Positions 6,643 through 14,595 of a stretch of DNA of 23,600 bases are shown here, one piece after another; within the stretch, counting starts at the first letter, position 1, and each line of letters opens with the position of its first letter. Source of the stretch: JAHHTP01 sp964587555 (lineage in GTDB: Bacteria; Bacillota; Clostridia; Oscillospirales; Ruminococcaceae); NCBI GenBank assembly GCA_964587555.1, contig CAZPLR010000033.1, forward strand, positions 1 to 23,600, given 5' to 3'. The translations under genes were made by a program, and so were the position numbers. The notes beneath the pieces are model-generated. The model did not search any database. It saw only the letters and a list, made by a program, of their open reading frames with translations, and was not told the origin of the DNA.

Positions 6643-8686
6643 GATTCTTGCTCCGGCGGGCGGCATGGAGAGCGTCATCGCCGCCGCAGAAAACGGCGCA
6701 AACGCAGTATATTTAGGGCAAAAAAGATTCTCCGCCCGCTCCGGCGCGCAAAACTTTACGGCAGAGGAACTAGCGGAAGCGGTTCGCTACTGTCACGCCA
6801 GAGACATCAAGGTGCATCAGGCGGTCAACACCATCCTGTTTGACGACGAATTAGACGCCGCCGCGGAGATAATCTGCTCCGCTGCAAGAACAGGGGTCGA
6901 CGCACTAATCATCCAAGATTTGGGCGTATTTGCGCTTGCCAAGCAGCTTTGCCCGGATATGCCGCTGCACGCTTCGACCCAGCTTTCGGTCCATTCGCCA
7001 AACGGCGCGCTTCTGATGCAGGAGCTGGGATTTTCCCGCGTTGTTTTGGCACGCGAGCTTTCGCTTGACGAAATACGCGCAATCGTCAATGCTGTCCGGA
7101 TCGAAACCGAGGTCTTCGTCCACGGCGCGCTTTGCATGTCGCTCTCTGGGCAGTGCTATCTTTCGGCGATGATCGGCTCCCACAGCGCAAACCGCGGCGG
7201 CTGCGCCGGTACCTGTCGGATGCCGTTTACCGCGACCGGAAAGCCGGACTACTGCCTTTCTCTCAAGGATATGTGCCTTACCGATTATGTGGGCGCGCTG
7301 ACAGAGATCGGCGTTTCCTCGTTAAAAATCGAAGGACGCATGAAACGCCCGGAATATACCGCCGCTGCCGCCTGCGCATACGCTTCCGCCGCAGAGGGGA
7401 AACCGGTGGACCGTGCAACGCTGCAAAGCGTCTTCTCTCGCAGCGGCTTCACCGACGGCTATATCGCCGGTAAAACCGGAGCGCATATGTTTGGGATCCG
7501 GCAAAAGGAGGATGTGACCGCCGCACCCCATGTGCTGCACACGCTGCAAAACACCTACAAGAAAGTAAAAAGCGTTGTAAAAGCAGACATTTCCCTGCAT
7601 ATTGCAAAAACGGGAGAAGCTGCGCTGACCATGACCGACGGGACACATACTGTCACCGTTTCAAACGCTTTGGCGCAGAAAGCCGAGCGTCTGCCGCTTT
7701 CCAGCGAGCGTGCCGCCGCCGCGCTGCAAAAGCTCGGCGGAACGATTTTCTATTCCGGAGAGATTCGCTGCGAAATAGCGCCGGGCATGACCCTCTCCGC
7801 CGCCGCGCTGAACGCGATGCGCCGGGAAGCGGCGGAAAAACTATACGACCTGCGCGCTGCCCGCGCACCGATTCGGCTTTATCCCAAGCACACGCTGCCG
7901 ACGCCGGCGCCAAAGCGCCAAAAGCGCTGTATGCTGCGGCTGCAATTTTCCGCCTGCGATCAGCTTCCGCCCGATATCTGGGAGCTTCCGTATGACGTGA
8001 TTCTGCCGGCTTCTGAAATTTTAGCCCACTGGGATAGACTTGCGCCGTATGCAAAGCTTTTGACCGCAGAGCCGGAGCGCGCGCTGTTTGATACAGAGCG
8101 GGAATGCCTTGCGCAGTTGAAAACGCTGTCTGCGCACGGGGTCAGGCGGCTGCTCGTTTCGAATCCGGCGCATCTGCAAATGGGGAAACAGCTTGGTTTT
8201 TTCCTAGTCGGAGACAGCTATCTCAACATTTCCAACACGCTATCCGCGCGGATGTGGAAGGATGCAGGGCTGAGCGAATACATTCTCTCGGCAGAATGTA
8301 CCTTTTCAGCGGCGCAGAGGCTGCAAACGCCGATGCCGATGGGCTTTATTGCCTACGGCAGCTATCCTGTGATGCTGACACGAAACTGTCCGGTCAAAAA
8401 AAGCATCGGCTGCGCCAAATGCAGCCGGCGGGAAAAGCTGACCGACCGCACCGGAGCGCAATTTCCGGTGGTCTGCCACAACCGGAAATGGAGCGAGCTG
8501 CTCAACTGCAGGCCGATCCTGCTTTCGGATAAATGGGAGCAAGCAGGCTGCTTTGACTTTGCCGTTTTGCGCTTCACGATCGAAACGCCAAAGGAGATCG
8601 CGGATATCATAGAAGCATACGAAAACGGCAATGCACCGTCCAATAAGAATTTCACGCGCGGTCTATACTACCGCGGCGTAGAATGA
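6629..8686 (+). CDS. Peptidase U32 family protein (RlhA/TrhP-related, DUF3656-containing)
   Basis: A 685-residue member of the U32 family. The N-terminal TIM-barrel-like domain (1 to about 290) starts IEILAPAGGMESV and has the family core around residues 160-200: VHGALCMSLSGQCYLSAM, then NRGGCAGTCR. Cysteines at 169, 176, 192 and 196, plus 209 and 216, are candidates for the [4Fe-4S] cluster known in UbiU/UbiV and proposed for RlhA-like proteins. A middle DUF3656-type region (about 310-420) and a C-terminal region follow, the latter with another Cys set (NCPVKKSIGCAKC ... VVCH, about 587-614). Relatives hydroxylate 23S rRNA C2501 or tRNA U34; despite the name, peptidase activity is doubtful. 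ATG at 6629 has GGAAAG 4 nt upstream; earlier in-frame ATGs (6608, 6617) have poorer sites. Coupled to zapA by a 14-nt overlap, an order I recall from many Clostridia. Confidence 0.88.
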   Translation: MSKIEILAPAGGMESVIAAAENGANAVYLGQKRFSARSGAQNFTAEELAEAVRYCHARDIKVHQAVNTILFDDELDAAAEIICSAARTGVDALIIQDLGVFALAKQLCPDMPLHASTQLSVHSPNGALLMQELGFSRVVLARELSLDEIRAIVNAVRIETEVFVHGALCMSLSGQCYLSAMIGSHSANRGGCAGTCRMPFTATGKPDYCLSLKDMCLTDYVGALTEIGVSSLKIEGRMKRPEYTAAAACAYASAAEGKPVDRATLQSVFSRSGFTDGYIAGKTGAHMFGIRQKEDVTAAPHVLHTLQNTYKKVKSVVKADISLHIAKTGEAALTMTDGTHTVTVSNALAQKAERLPLSSERAAAALQKLGGTIFYSGEIRCEIAPGMTLSAAALNAMRREAAEKLYDLRAARAPIRLYPKHTLPTPAPKRQKRCMLRLQFSACDQLPPDIWELPYDVILPASEILAHWDRLAPYAKLLTAEPERALFDTERECLAQLKTLSAHGVRRLLVSNPAHLQMGKQLGFFLVGDSYLNISNTLSARMWKDAGLSEYILSAECTFSAAQRLQTPMPMGFIAYGSYPVMLTRNCPVKKSIGCAKCSRREKLTDRTGAQFPVVCHNRKWSELLNCRPILLSDKWEQAGCFDFAVLRFTIETPKEIADIIEAYENGNAPSNKNFTRGLYYRGVE

Positions 8687-8720
8687 CCCATACTATACGT
8701 TATAAAGAGGAACTGATCTG

Positions 8721-9158
8721 ATGGAACTGAAAGTTAAAAAACTGAATCCGCTTGCAAAGCTGCCGGCGAAGGCGACAAATGGAAGCGCCGGCTACGACCT
8801 ATACGCCTGCAACGAACAGCCGATCCTACTTTTGCCGCATACTACGACCGCTGTTTCGCTGGGGCTCTGCGCCGAGCTGCCGCCGCAGACAGTCGGGCTG
8901 ATCTATATCCGCAGCGGGATCGCCGCAAAGCATGGTGTGATTCCCGCCAACTGTGTCGGCGTGATCGACTGCGATTACCGCGGCGAATGGAAGGTTATGC
9001 TGCACAATTTGACCGAAACGCCTTATACCGTTGCCCCGTTTGAACGCATTGCGCAGCTTGTCGTTACCAGCTACCTCAGCCCGGACATAGTCGAAGCGGA
9101 AAGCCTTTCCGAAACCGCGCGCGGTGAGGGCGGCTTTGGCTCGACCGGAAAGCTGTGA
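8721..9158 (+). CDS. dut: dUTP diphosphatase (dUTPase)
   Basis: A 145-residue trimeric-type dUTPase, which hydrolyses dUTP to dUMP and pyrophosphate to keep uracil out of DNA and supply dTMP synthesis. All five family motifs are visible in order: NGSAGYDLYA (1), YIRSGIAAKHGV (2), NCVGVIDCDYRGE with the catalytic Asp (3), FERIAQLVV (4) and the flexible C-terminal arm ARGEGGFGSTGKL (5). In motif 2 the usual RSSLA-like sequence reads RSGIA, which I believe is common in Firmicutes. The ATG at 8721 is preceded by AAAGAGGAA. It lies 34 nt after the U32 gene, and its stop codon is only 11 nt before the maf start, so the two nucleotide-sanitising genes are probably one operon. Confidence 0.96.
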   Translation: MELKVKKLNPLAKLPAKATNGSAGYDLYACNEQPILLLPHTTTAVSLGLCAELPPQTVGLIYIRSGIAAKHGVIPANCVGVIDCDYRGEWKVMLHNLTETPYTVAPFERIAQLVVTSYLSPDIVEAESLSETARGEGGFGSTGKL

Positions 9159-9169
9159 GAGGATACCGT

Positions 9170-9745
9170 ATGAAGCTTTATTTAGCCTCAAAATCCCCGC
9201 GCAGAAAAGAACTGCTGCACCTGATCACCGACAATTTTACGCTGCTTTCCTCCGATTTTGACGAAAGCGTGATCCCATCTGCCGCGCCGGAGGAATACGT
9301 CATGGCGCTTGCCGCCGGAAAAGCCGCGCATACGGCGCTCTCTCCCAAAGCGGATGATATTATCATCGGCTGCGATACGGTGGTTGTTTCGCCAAACGGC
9401 GATATTTTTGGGAAGCCGAAGGACGCGCGGGATGCACGTGGGATGCTGCAATGCCTTTCGGATCGCACCCATCGGGTGCTGACCGGCGTCTGCCTGCTTT
9501 CCAAGAATCAAAGGCAGGTTTTTTACGAGGAAACTAAGGTCACGTTTTATCCGCTTGACGACGCCATGTTAGACTTTTATTTATCCTGCGGCGAATACGC
9601 CGACAAAGCGGGCGCATATGGAATACAAGGCAAAGGCAGCCTGCTTTGCAGAAAAATAGACGGCGATTATTACAACGTCGTCGGGCTGCCGGTCGCGCGG
9701 CTCTTTTACGCGATGCAAGCGTTTTCTGCGGGCAAAAATATGTGA
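9170..9745 (+). CDS. maf: Maf family nucleoside triphosphate pyrophosphatase
   Basis: A 191-residue Maf/HAM1-fold protein. Visible motifs are LASKSPRRKELL at the N-terminus (Ser-x-Ser-Pro-Arg-Arg phosphate-binding loop), IIGCDTVV, FGKPKD, RTHRVLTGV and YADKAGAYGIQGKG. The last is typical of the YhdE-type subfamily that hydrolyses dTTP and UTP (and modified pyrimidine nucleotides). Maf proteins are linked to arrest of cell division in Bacillus and often stand beside mreB, as here. I chose the ATG at 9170, with GAGAGGA 6 nt upstream. A GTG five codons earlier overlaps the dut stop and looks less likely. The mreB promoter lies shortly downstream, so maf probably ends one transcript while mreB begins another. 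Confidence 0.94.
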   Translation: MKLYLASKSPRRKELLHLITDNFTLLSSDFDESVIPSAAPEEYVMALAAGKAAHTALSPKADDIIIGCDTVVVSPNGDIFGKPKDARDARGMLQCLSDRTHRVLTGVCLLSKNQRQVFYEETKVTFYPLDDAMLDFYLSCGEYADKAGAYGIQGKGSLLCRKIDGDYYNVVGLPVARLFYAMQAFSAGKNM

Positions 9746-9772
9746 AAAAATTGAAAAGATAACGTTTGGGTC

Positions 9773-9801
9773 TTGTCTTACCCAAGCGAAACGGTTATAA
9801 T
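9773..9801 (+). promoter_or_regulatory. Promoter of the mreBCD operon
   Basis: TTGTCT (9773-9778), 17-nt spacer, perfect TATAAT (9796-9801). The predicted start at about 9808 gives a leader of roughly 108 nt to the mreB ATG. Confidence 0.75.
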
Positions 9802-9813
9802 ATAAGATGAGGT

Positions 9814-9838
9814 GTTTTGAGCGAAACCGCTTCAAAAC
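9814..9838 (+). promoter_or_regulatory. Inverted repeat at the start of the mreB leader
   Basis: GTTTTGAGCG and CGCTTCAAAAC form a near-perfect inverted repeat with one bulge and a 4-nt loop, just after the predicted transcription start. Its core AGCGAAACCG (9820-9829) echoes AGCGAAACGG in the promoter spacer (9786-9795), 34 bp upstream. That arrangement could be a pair of operator half-sites or a 5' stabilising hairpin. Neither is proven. Confidence 0.4.
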
Positions 9839-9915
9839 CAAAACGTCAGAAAACAAAGAGAAAACATTGATAAAAGGAATGCAAAAAATCCCATCCAGAA
9901 AGGAATGACCACACC

Positions 9916-10935
9916 ATGTTTGGAAAAGAAATCGGCATTGATCTCGGAACCGCGAATACCGTCGTATACTTAAAAGGAAAGGGCATCATCATCCGGGAGC
10001 CGAGCGTTGTTGCGGTCGACACCCGCAGCGACACCGTAAAGTGCATCGGCAACGAGGCAAAGGACGTCGTTGGGCGCACACCGGGTACCATCACCACCAT
10101 CCGCCCGCTCAAGGACGGCGTGATTGCAGACTTTGACGTGACCTGCAGCATGCTGCAGGAGCTTATGCATCGCGCGGCGAATTACTCTGCTTTTACCAAG
10201 CCAAGGGTTGTTATCTGTATCCCATCCGGCGTTACGCCGGTGGAGAAGCGTGCGGTGAGAGAGGCGACCGAGCGCGCGGGCGCAAAGCAAGTTTTGATTG
10301 TAGAGGAACCGATGGCGGCAGCGATCGGCGCGGGGCTGCCAGTATCCGAACCGACCGGCAGCATGGTCGTCGATATCGGCGGCGGCACGACCGAGGTTGC
10401 AGTGCTTTCTCTAGGCGGGCTTGTTTCGGCACAGTCGATCAAGATCGGCGGCGATAAGCTGGATCAGGCGATTATCGAATATATCAAATCAAAATACAAT
10501 ATTCTGATCGGCGACCGCACCGCCGAACAAATTAAGATCGAGATCGGCAACGTCTGCGAGACGGAGGACGCGCCGAGCGAATATACCGTGACTGGGCGCA
10601 ATCTTGTTTCCGGTCTGCCAGAGAGCCTTACAATCCGCGCGGAGGAGGTCAGGGAGGCGCTTATCGAGCCGGCGAAGGATATTATCGAGGCAATCCGCAC
10701 GACGATGGAAAAAACCCCGCCGGAGCTTGCCGCAGACATCATCGACCAAGGCATTATGCTCACCGGCGGCGGCGCACTGCTGCGCGGCATGGATGTGCTG
10801 ATCGCTGAAGCCACCGGCATTTATGTCACGATTGCAGAGGACCCGCTTGACTGCGTCGCCAAGGGCGCGGGAATGATCTTAGAAAACATCTCGAAGTTCT
10901 CCGCCATCTCCTCCGGCGAAGACCGGCAGTATTAA
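9916..10935 (+). CDS. mreB: Rod shape-determining protein MreB
   Basis: Bacterial actin homologue, 339 residues, full length. The ATPase elements are the phosphate-1 loop IGIDLGTANTVVY (residues 6-18), the phosphate-2 loop MVVDIGGGTTEVAVLS (about 154-169) and the adenosine motif IMLTGGGALLRGMD (about 280-293). The family-typical EEPMAAAIGAGLP is also present. MreB filaments under the cytoplasmic membrane organise the elongasome (MreC, MreD, RodA, PBP2) that builds lateral peptidoglycan. No N-terminal amphipathic extension is visible; Gram-positive MreB uses an internal hydrophobic loop. The ATG at 9916 has AAAGGA about 11 nt upstream, a somewhat long spacing. First gene of mreB-mreC-mreD, with mrdA just beyond. 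Confidence 0.98.
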   Translation: MFGKEIGIDLGTANTVVYLKGKGIIIREPSVVAVDTRSDTVKCIGNEAKDVVGRTPGTITTIRPLKDGVIADFDVTCSMLQELMHRAANYSAFTKPRVVICIPSGVTPVEKRAVREATERAGAKQVLIVEEPMAAAIGAGLPVSEPTGSMVVDIGGGTTEVAVLSLGGLVSAQSIKIGGDKLDQAIIEYIKSKYNILIGDRTAEQIKIEIGNVCETEDAPSEYTVTGRNLVSGLPESLTIRAEEVREALIEPAKDIIEAIRTTMEKTPPELAADIIDQGIMLTGGGALLRGMDVLIAEATGIYVTIAEDPLDCVAKGAGMILENISKFSAISSGEDRQY

Positions 10936-10979
10936 ACGGTTTTCCACCCTCCTTTTGCCAGAAAGGATACAAAAAAATC

Positions 10980-11864
10980 ATGCGCGATTTTTTAAATAGC
11001 TGGAAATTCAAGCTTATTCTCGCGCTGACAGCGCTATTGTTTGGCGTGATGCTCTATTCCGCGTCCACAAACGGCGAGGGCAACGCGATCCAAAATATCA
11101 TCAGCTTTGTCACCGTCCCGTTTCAAAAGGGCGCTGCTTATATTTCCGACAGTGTGACCGGCTTTTTCGACCGCTATATGCAGTCAGCGGAAAATTATGA
11201 GGAAAATTTAAGGCTGAAGCAGATCAATCGGGAATTGCGGGAACAACTGACCGATTACGAGGCGATGAAGCATGAAAACGAGCAGCTTCGTCAGATCGCC
11301 GGCATGACTGAAACCGATGACCGGATCGACTACTGTCCGGCAACGGTCATCAGCCGCGACGCCAACGACACCTACGGCACCTTTATCATTGACAAAGGCA
11401 CGCTCGACGGGCTTTCCCTAAACGACCCAGTCATGTCCTCGGAGGGTCTGGTCGGCATCATCACCGCTATCAGCCCGATCAACGCCCGCGTAAAGACCAT
11501 CCTCAATCCGGATATCAGTGTCGGCGCATACGAAATCCAGTCGAAGGAACTGGGTGTTTGCAGCGGCGACGCCGCCTTGGCGGAGAGCGGCGCCTGCAAG
11601 ATGTCGATCCTCTCGAACGAAACAACCATCACCAAGGGCGATCTAATCGTCACCTCCGGCTCCTCCGGCATCTACCCACGTGGGCTGACCATCGGCACAG
11701 CGCAGGATATCTATCAGGAGGAACACGGCGTGACCCTTTACGCGGTGATCACTCCCGTCAGCGACATCAAAAGCCTAAAGGACGTGTACGTCATCACCGG
11801 CTTTGAAGGAAAGGGCAGTATTTTAGACGGATACGGCGAGCAGAGCGGGGAAGGCGATGAATAA
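10980..11864 (+). CDS. mreC: Rod shape-determining protein MreC
   Basis: A 294-residue bitopic membrane protein: a short cytoplasmic start (MRDFLNSWKFK), one transmembrane helix (about 11-28), a coiled coil (about 65-108, rich in E, L, K and R) and the extracellular double beta-barrel domain (about 115-275, with YGTFIIDKGTLDGLSLNDPV, GLVGIITAI and GDLIVTSGSSGIYPRGLTIG). MreC dimers or filaments act as the scaffold that activates PBP2. The ATG at 10980 is preceded by GAAAGGA. The gap to mreB is 44 nt, and the 3' end overlaps mreD by 8 nt, so the three genes are co-transcribed and mreC-mreD probably translationally coupled. Confidence 0.95.
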   Translation: MRDFLNSWKFKLILALTALLFGVMLYSASTNGEGNAIQNIISFVTVPFQKGAAYISDSVTGFFDRYMQSAENYEENLRLKQINRELREQLTDYEAMKHENEQLRQIAGMTETDDRIDYCPATVISRDANDTYGTFIIDKGTLDGLSLNDPVMSSEGLVGIITAISPINARVKTILNPDISVGAYEIQSKELGVCSGDAALAESGACKMSILSNETTITKGDLIVTSGSSGIYPRGLTIGTAQDIYQEEHGVTLYAVITPVSDIKSLKDVYVITGFEGKGSILDGYGEQSGEGDE

Positions 11865-12396
11865 CCTAGTGAAACAGCGCGGACTGTTAAAATGGGGTAT
11901 TTACAGCCTGCTTTTGCTGTTGTTTTACGTATTGCAGACCACCCCGGCAGTGCTTTCCATCGCGGGGGTAAAGCCGATGCTTTTGATCCCGCTTGCGGTC
12001 TGCGCCGCCTGCTTTGAGCAGCCGCTTGCCAGCGGCATTTTTGGGCTGTTTTGCGGTCTTTTTACCGACGCCGCGTCGGACTATCTGCTCGGCTTCAACG
12101 CGCTGATCCTGATGCTTTCCTGCGTCGTTATTTCACTGATCCATACCAATTTTTTAAAATCCAAGCTATTTAACACGCTGGTCAGCGGCGGCTGCGTTTT
12201 ATTGATTCAGCGCGCGCTGGATTATCTTTTTTACTATTCGATCTGGGGGCTTGACCCACACGGCTACATCCTGCTGCATCAGATTTTGCCGTGTGCAGGA
12301 TATAGTCTTGTGCTTTGCATCCCTATCTTTTATCTTTCCCGTCTGCTTTTTAAAAAGCTGCAAAAAGAGGGCGCCGATTTAAAGATCGAACCATAG
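11857..12396 (+). CDS. mreD: Rod shape-determining protein MreD
   Basis: A 179-residue, very hydrophobic protein with about five membrane segments, typical of MreD in length and in position after mreC. Recognisable features are the N-terminal helix WGIYSLLLLLFYVLQTTP and the segment GIFGLFCGLFTDAASDYLLG, which corresponds to the conserved G-x3-G-x2-D region of MreD/ECF-S-like folds. It works with MreC in the elongasome at the cytoplasmic membrane. Sequence conservation in this family is low, so the call rests on context plus topology. It starts inside the end of mreC (8-nt overlap). Its stop codon is embedded in the 5' arm of a terminator hairpin. Confidence 0.92.
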   Translation: MNNLVKQRGLLKWGIYSLLLLLFYVLQTTPAVLSIAGVKPMLLIPLAVCAACFEQPLASGIFGLFCGLFTDAASDYLLGFNALILMLSCVVISLIHTNFLKSKLFNTLVSGGCVLLIQRALDYLFYYSIWGLDPHGYILLHQILPCAGYSLVLCIPIFYLSRLLFKKLQKEGADLKIEP

Positions 12397-12426
12397 CAGC
12401 CCGCAAAAAGCCGGCTGCTGTTTTTT
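12395..12426 (+). terminator. Rho-independent terminator between mreD and mrdA
   Basis: AGCAGCC (12395-12401) pairs with GGCTGCT (12413-12419) around an 11-nt loop, followed by G and six T. The stem begins within the mreD stop codon. It should reduce or end transcription before mrdA, whose own promoter is not obvious in the remaining 28 nt. Confidence 0.75.
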
Positions 12427-12454
12427 CCGCTTACTATATAAAAAGGAGGCTCTT

Positions 12455-14473
12455 GTGGCGCAGAACACCAAAAACCGTATGATCCGCCGGGTCGTTTTTC
12501 TCGGCATTTTGCTTATCGCCTTTATCTGCACCGTCGGCGTGCGCCTATTCCAGATCCAGATCATCGAAGGCAGCCAAAGCTTAGATACCGCGCAGAAATC
12601 CATGTCCAACACAGTTACGGTCAAGGCGGCGCGCGGAGAGATCGTTGACCGCTACGGCAGGATTTTAGCGACCAACGAGGTCGTTTATAACCTGGTGTTA
12701 GACTACAATTTCATAAATTCCGACCAACTGAACGACGTAATCTACAAGCTGATCCTCATTTTACAGGATGAAAAGGTCGAATGGAACGACCTGCTTCCGA
12801 TCACAAAGGAGGAACCGTTTTCCTTTGAGGCGGACCGCGATAAGGACGTTGCCGCGCTGAAGGAGGCGCTGCGCCTAAACGTTTACGCTACCGCGTCCAA
12901 CTGCATCGACGAAGCGGTGGAAAGCTATGGCCTATCCGGATACTCCGCCGACATCCGCCGCACGATGATCGGCATCCGCTATACGATGCAGTATCAGGAA
13001 TTTTCACGCTATAACCGCTACACCTTCGCATCTGAGCTTCCGACCAACACAGTTGCGCTAATCAAGGAGCTTTCGCGCGAGCTGCCCGGAGTGTTCATCA
13101 CCGAGGAATACTCCCGAAAGTATGTCAGCGGCGATATCGCCTCCGCTATCTTGGGCAGCGTGGGACCGATCTACGCGGAGGAATACGCAGATTTAAAAGC
13201 CAAGGGCTACAGCCTTGACAGCATCGTCGGCAAATCCGGCGTGGAAAAAGCATATGAAACCTACCTGCACGGCGTCGACGGCAAGGAAACCATCATTCAG
13301 AGCGAGGACGGCTCGATCTTAGAGGTCAAGACTGTGACCGAGGCGCAGGCGGGCAGCACGGTGATGCTGACCATCGACAGTGTTTTCCAGCAGAAGCTGC
13401 AAGCCCTGCTTGCAGACTTTATCGAAAGCTACAACGAAACCGATCCGGACACGCTCTGCGGCGGCGGCGCTATCGTCGTGCTGGATGCGAAAAACAACGA
13501 TATCCTTGCGGCTGCAACCTATCCGACCTACGATATCAACGAGTACCGCAGCAATTATTCCGCGCTGCTGGCGGACGAAAACAATCCGCTTTTAAACCGT
13601 CCGTTCATGGGGCAGTATCGTCCCGGCTCAACCTTTAAGCCAATCGTCGCGGCGGCGGCGCTGACCGAGGGTATTATCTCCCCAACCAGCCAGATCAACT
13701 GTACGGGGAAATACACGTTTTATCAATCCTATCAGCCGACCTGCCTGCAAAACCATCACAGCGGGTATATCAATGTGGTCGACGCGCTGAAATGGTCCTG
13801 CAACATCTTTTTCTACGACTGCGGGCGGCAGCTCGGCATCGACCGGATTAACGAGTACGCGGGCTATTTTGGGCTTGGCGTGGACACCGGGCTTGAGATA
13901 GCCCATGCAAACGGCAATCTGTCTGGTCCGGAATACTCCGAGCGGTATGGCAGCGTTTGGTACGACGAAGGAAACACGCTCCAAGCCGCAATCGGTCAGA
14001 TGGACACAAATGTGACGCCGCTGCAAATGGCGACTGAGGCTTCTACCATTGCAAACCAAGGCGTCCGCTACGAAACGCATATCATTGGTAAAATCGTTTC
14101 CCACGACTACAGTGAAACGATTTCCCAGACCGAGGCGGTCGAGGCATCCTCCTTCCCGCTCTCCGACAGCGCGTACAACGCAATCGTCAAGGGGATGATC
14201 GGCGCGGGCGAAACGATCTCCGTATCGCAGTACGCGCTAACCGGGCTGCCCTATCAGGTCGCAGTGAAAACAGGCACGCCGCAGACCTCTTCAACGATGA
14301 CCAACAGCGCCGCGATCGCATTTGCGCCAGTGGAAAATCCTGAGATATGTATCTCGATCATGCTGGAAAACGGCGAACACGCAAACTATCTGATCCGCCA
14401 GATATTAGACATCTACTACGCCAGTGAAAACGCGCAGGACTATCCGGATGAAACCGGTACGCTGTTGGATTAA
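12455..14473 (+). CDS. mrdA: Penicillin-binding protein 2 (elongation-specific transpeptidase)
   Basis: A class B PBP of 672 residues that crosslinks peptidoglycan during cell elongation with RodA and MreBCD. It has a short cytoplasmic start, one membrane anchor (about 11-29), the N-terminal pedestal region with RGEIVDRYGRILATN (about 60-74), and a transpeptidase domain from about 300. The active-site motifs are complete: S392-T-F-K395, S448-C-N450 and K605-T-G607. The extracytoplasmic dimerisation part includes KSGVEKAYETYLHGVDG. The start is a GTG with AAAAGGAGG 5-6 nt upstream. No penicillin-resistance-type changes can be judged from sequence alone. Position after mreBCD is the normal Firmicute arrangement, but a terminator stands between. 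Confidence 0.96.
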   Translation: MAQNTKNRMIRRVVFLGILLIAFICTVGVRLFQIQIIEGSQSLDTAQKSMSNTVTVKAARGEIVDRYGRILATNEVVYNLVLDYNFINSDQLNDVIYKLILILQDEKVEWNDLLPITKEEPFSFEADRDKDVAALKEALRLNVYATASNCIDEAVESYGLSGYSADIRRTMIGIRYTMQYQEFSRYNRYTFASELPTNTVALIKELSRELPGVFITEEYSRKYVSGDIASAILGSVGPIYAEEYADLKAKGYSLDSIVGKSGVEKAYETYLHGVDGKETIIQSEDGSILEVKTVTEAQAGSTVMLTIDSVFQQKLQALLADFIESYNETDPDTLCGGGAIVVLDAKNNDILAAATYPTYDINEYRSNYSALLADENNPLLNRPFMGQYRPGSTFKPIVAAAALTEGIISPTSQINCTGKYTFYQSYQPTCLQNHHSGYINVVDALKWSCNIFFYDCGRQLGIDRINEYAGYFGLGVDTGLEIAHANGNLSGPEYSERYGSVWYDEGNTLQAAIGQMDTNVTPLQMATEASTIANQGVRYETHIIGKIVSHDYSETISQTEAVEASSFPLSDSAYNAIVKGMIGAGETISVSQYALTGLPYQVAVKTGTPQTSSTMTNSAAIAFAPVENPEICISIMLENGEHANYLIRQILDIYYASENAQDYPDETGTLLD

Positions 14474-14547
14474 CATCCCGCCGGCGCTCATAACGGTCTG
14501 CCATACCGGCGTACAGGATTGTCAAGCCATAACCGGAACTAAAAATC

Positions 14548-14580
14548 AAAGGGCGATAGCGTTTTTGCTATCGCCCTTTT
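14548..14580. terminator. Bidirectional terminator between mrdA and the convergent minus-strand genes
   Basis: A perfect 10-bp stem, GGGCGATAGC (14551-14560) with GCTATCGCCC (14567-14576), loop GTTTTT, flanked by AAA and TTTT. On the minus strand the T-rich tail is TTTGATTTTT. It serves mrdA on the plus strand and the HAAS/DUF1700-like gene on the minus strand, whose stop is 15 nt away. Confidence 0.9.
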
Positions 14581-14595
14581 CGTGCAACTTAAAGC

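Noticed and set aside
8687..8720. TATA-rich spacer before dut as a promoter
   Set aside because: TATAAA-like hexamers are present but there is no -35 at 16-18 nt; dut can be read from the zapA-U32 transcript.
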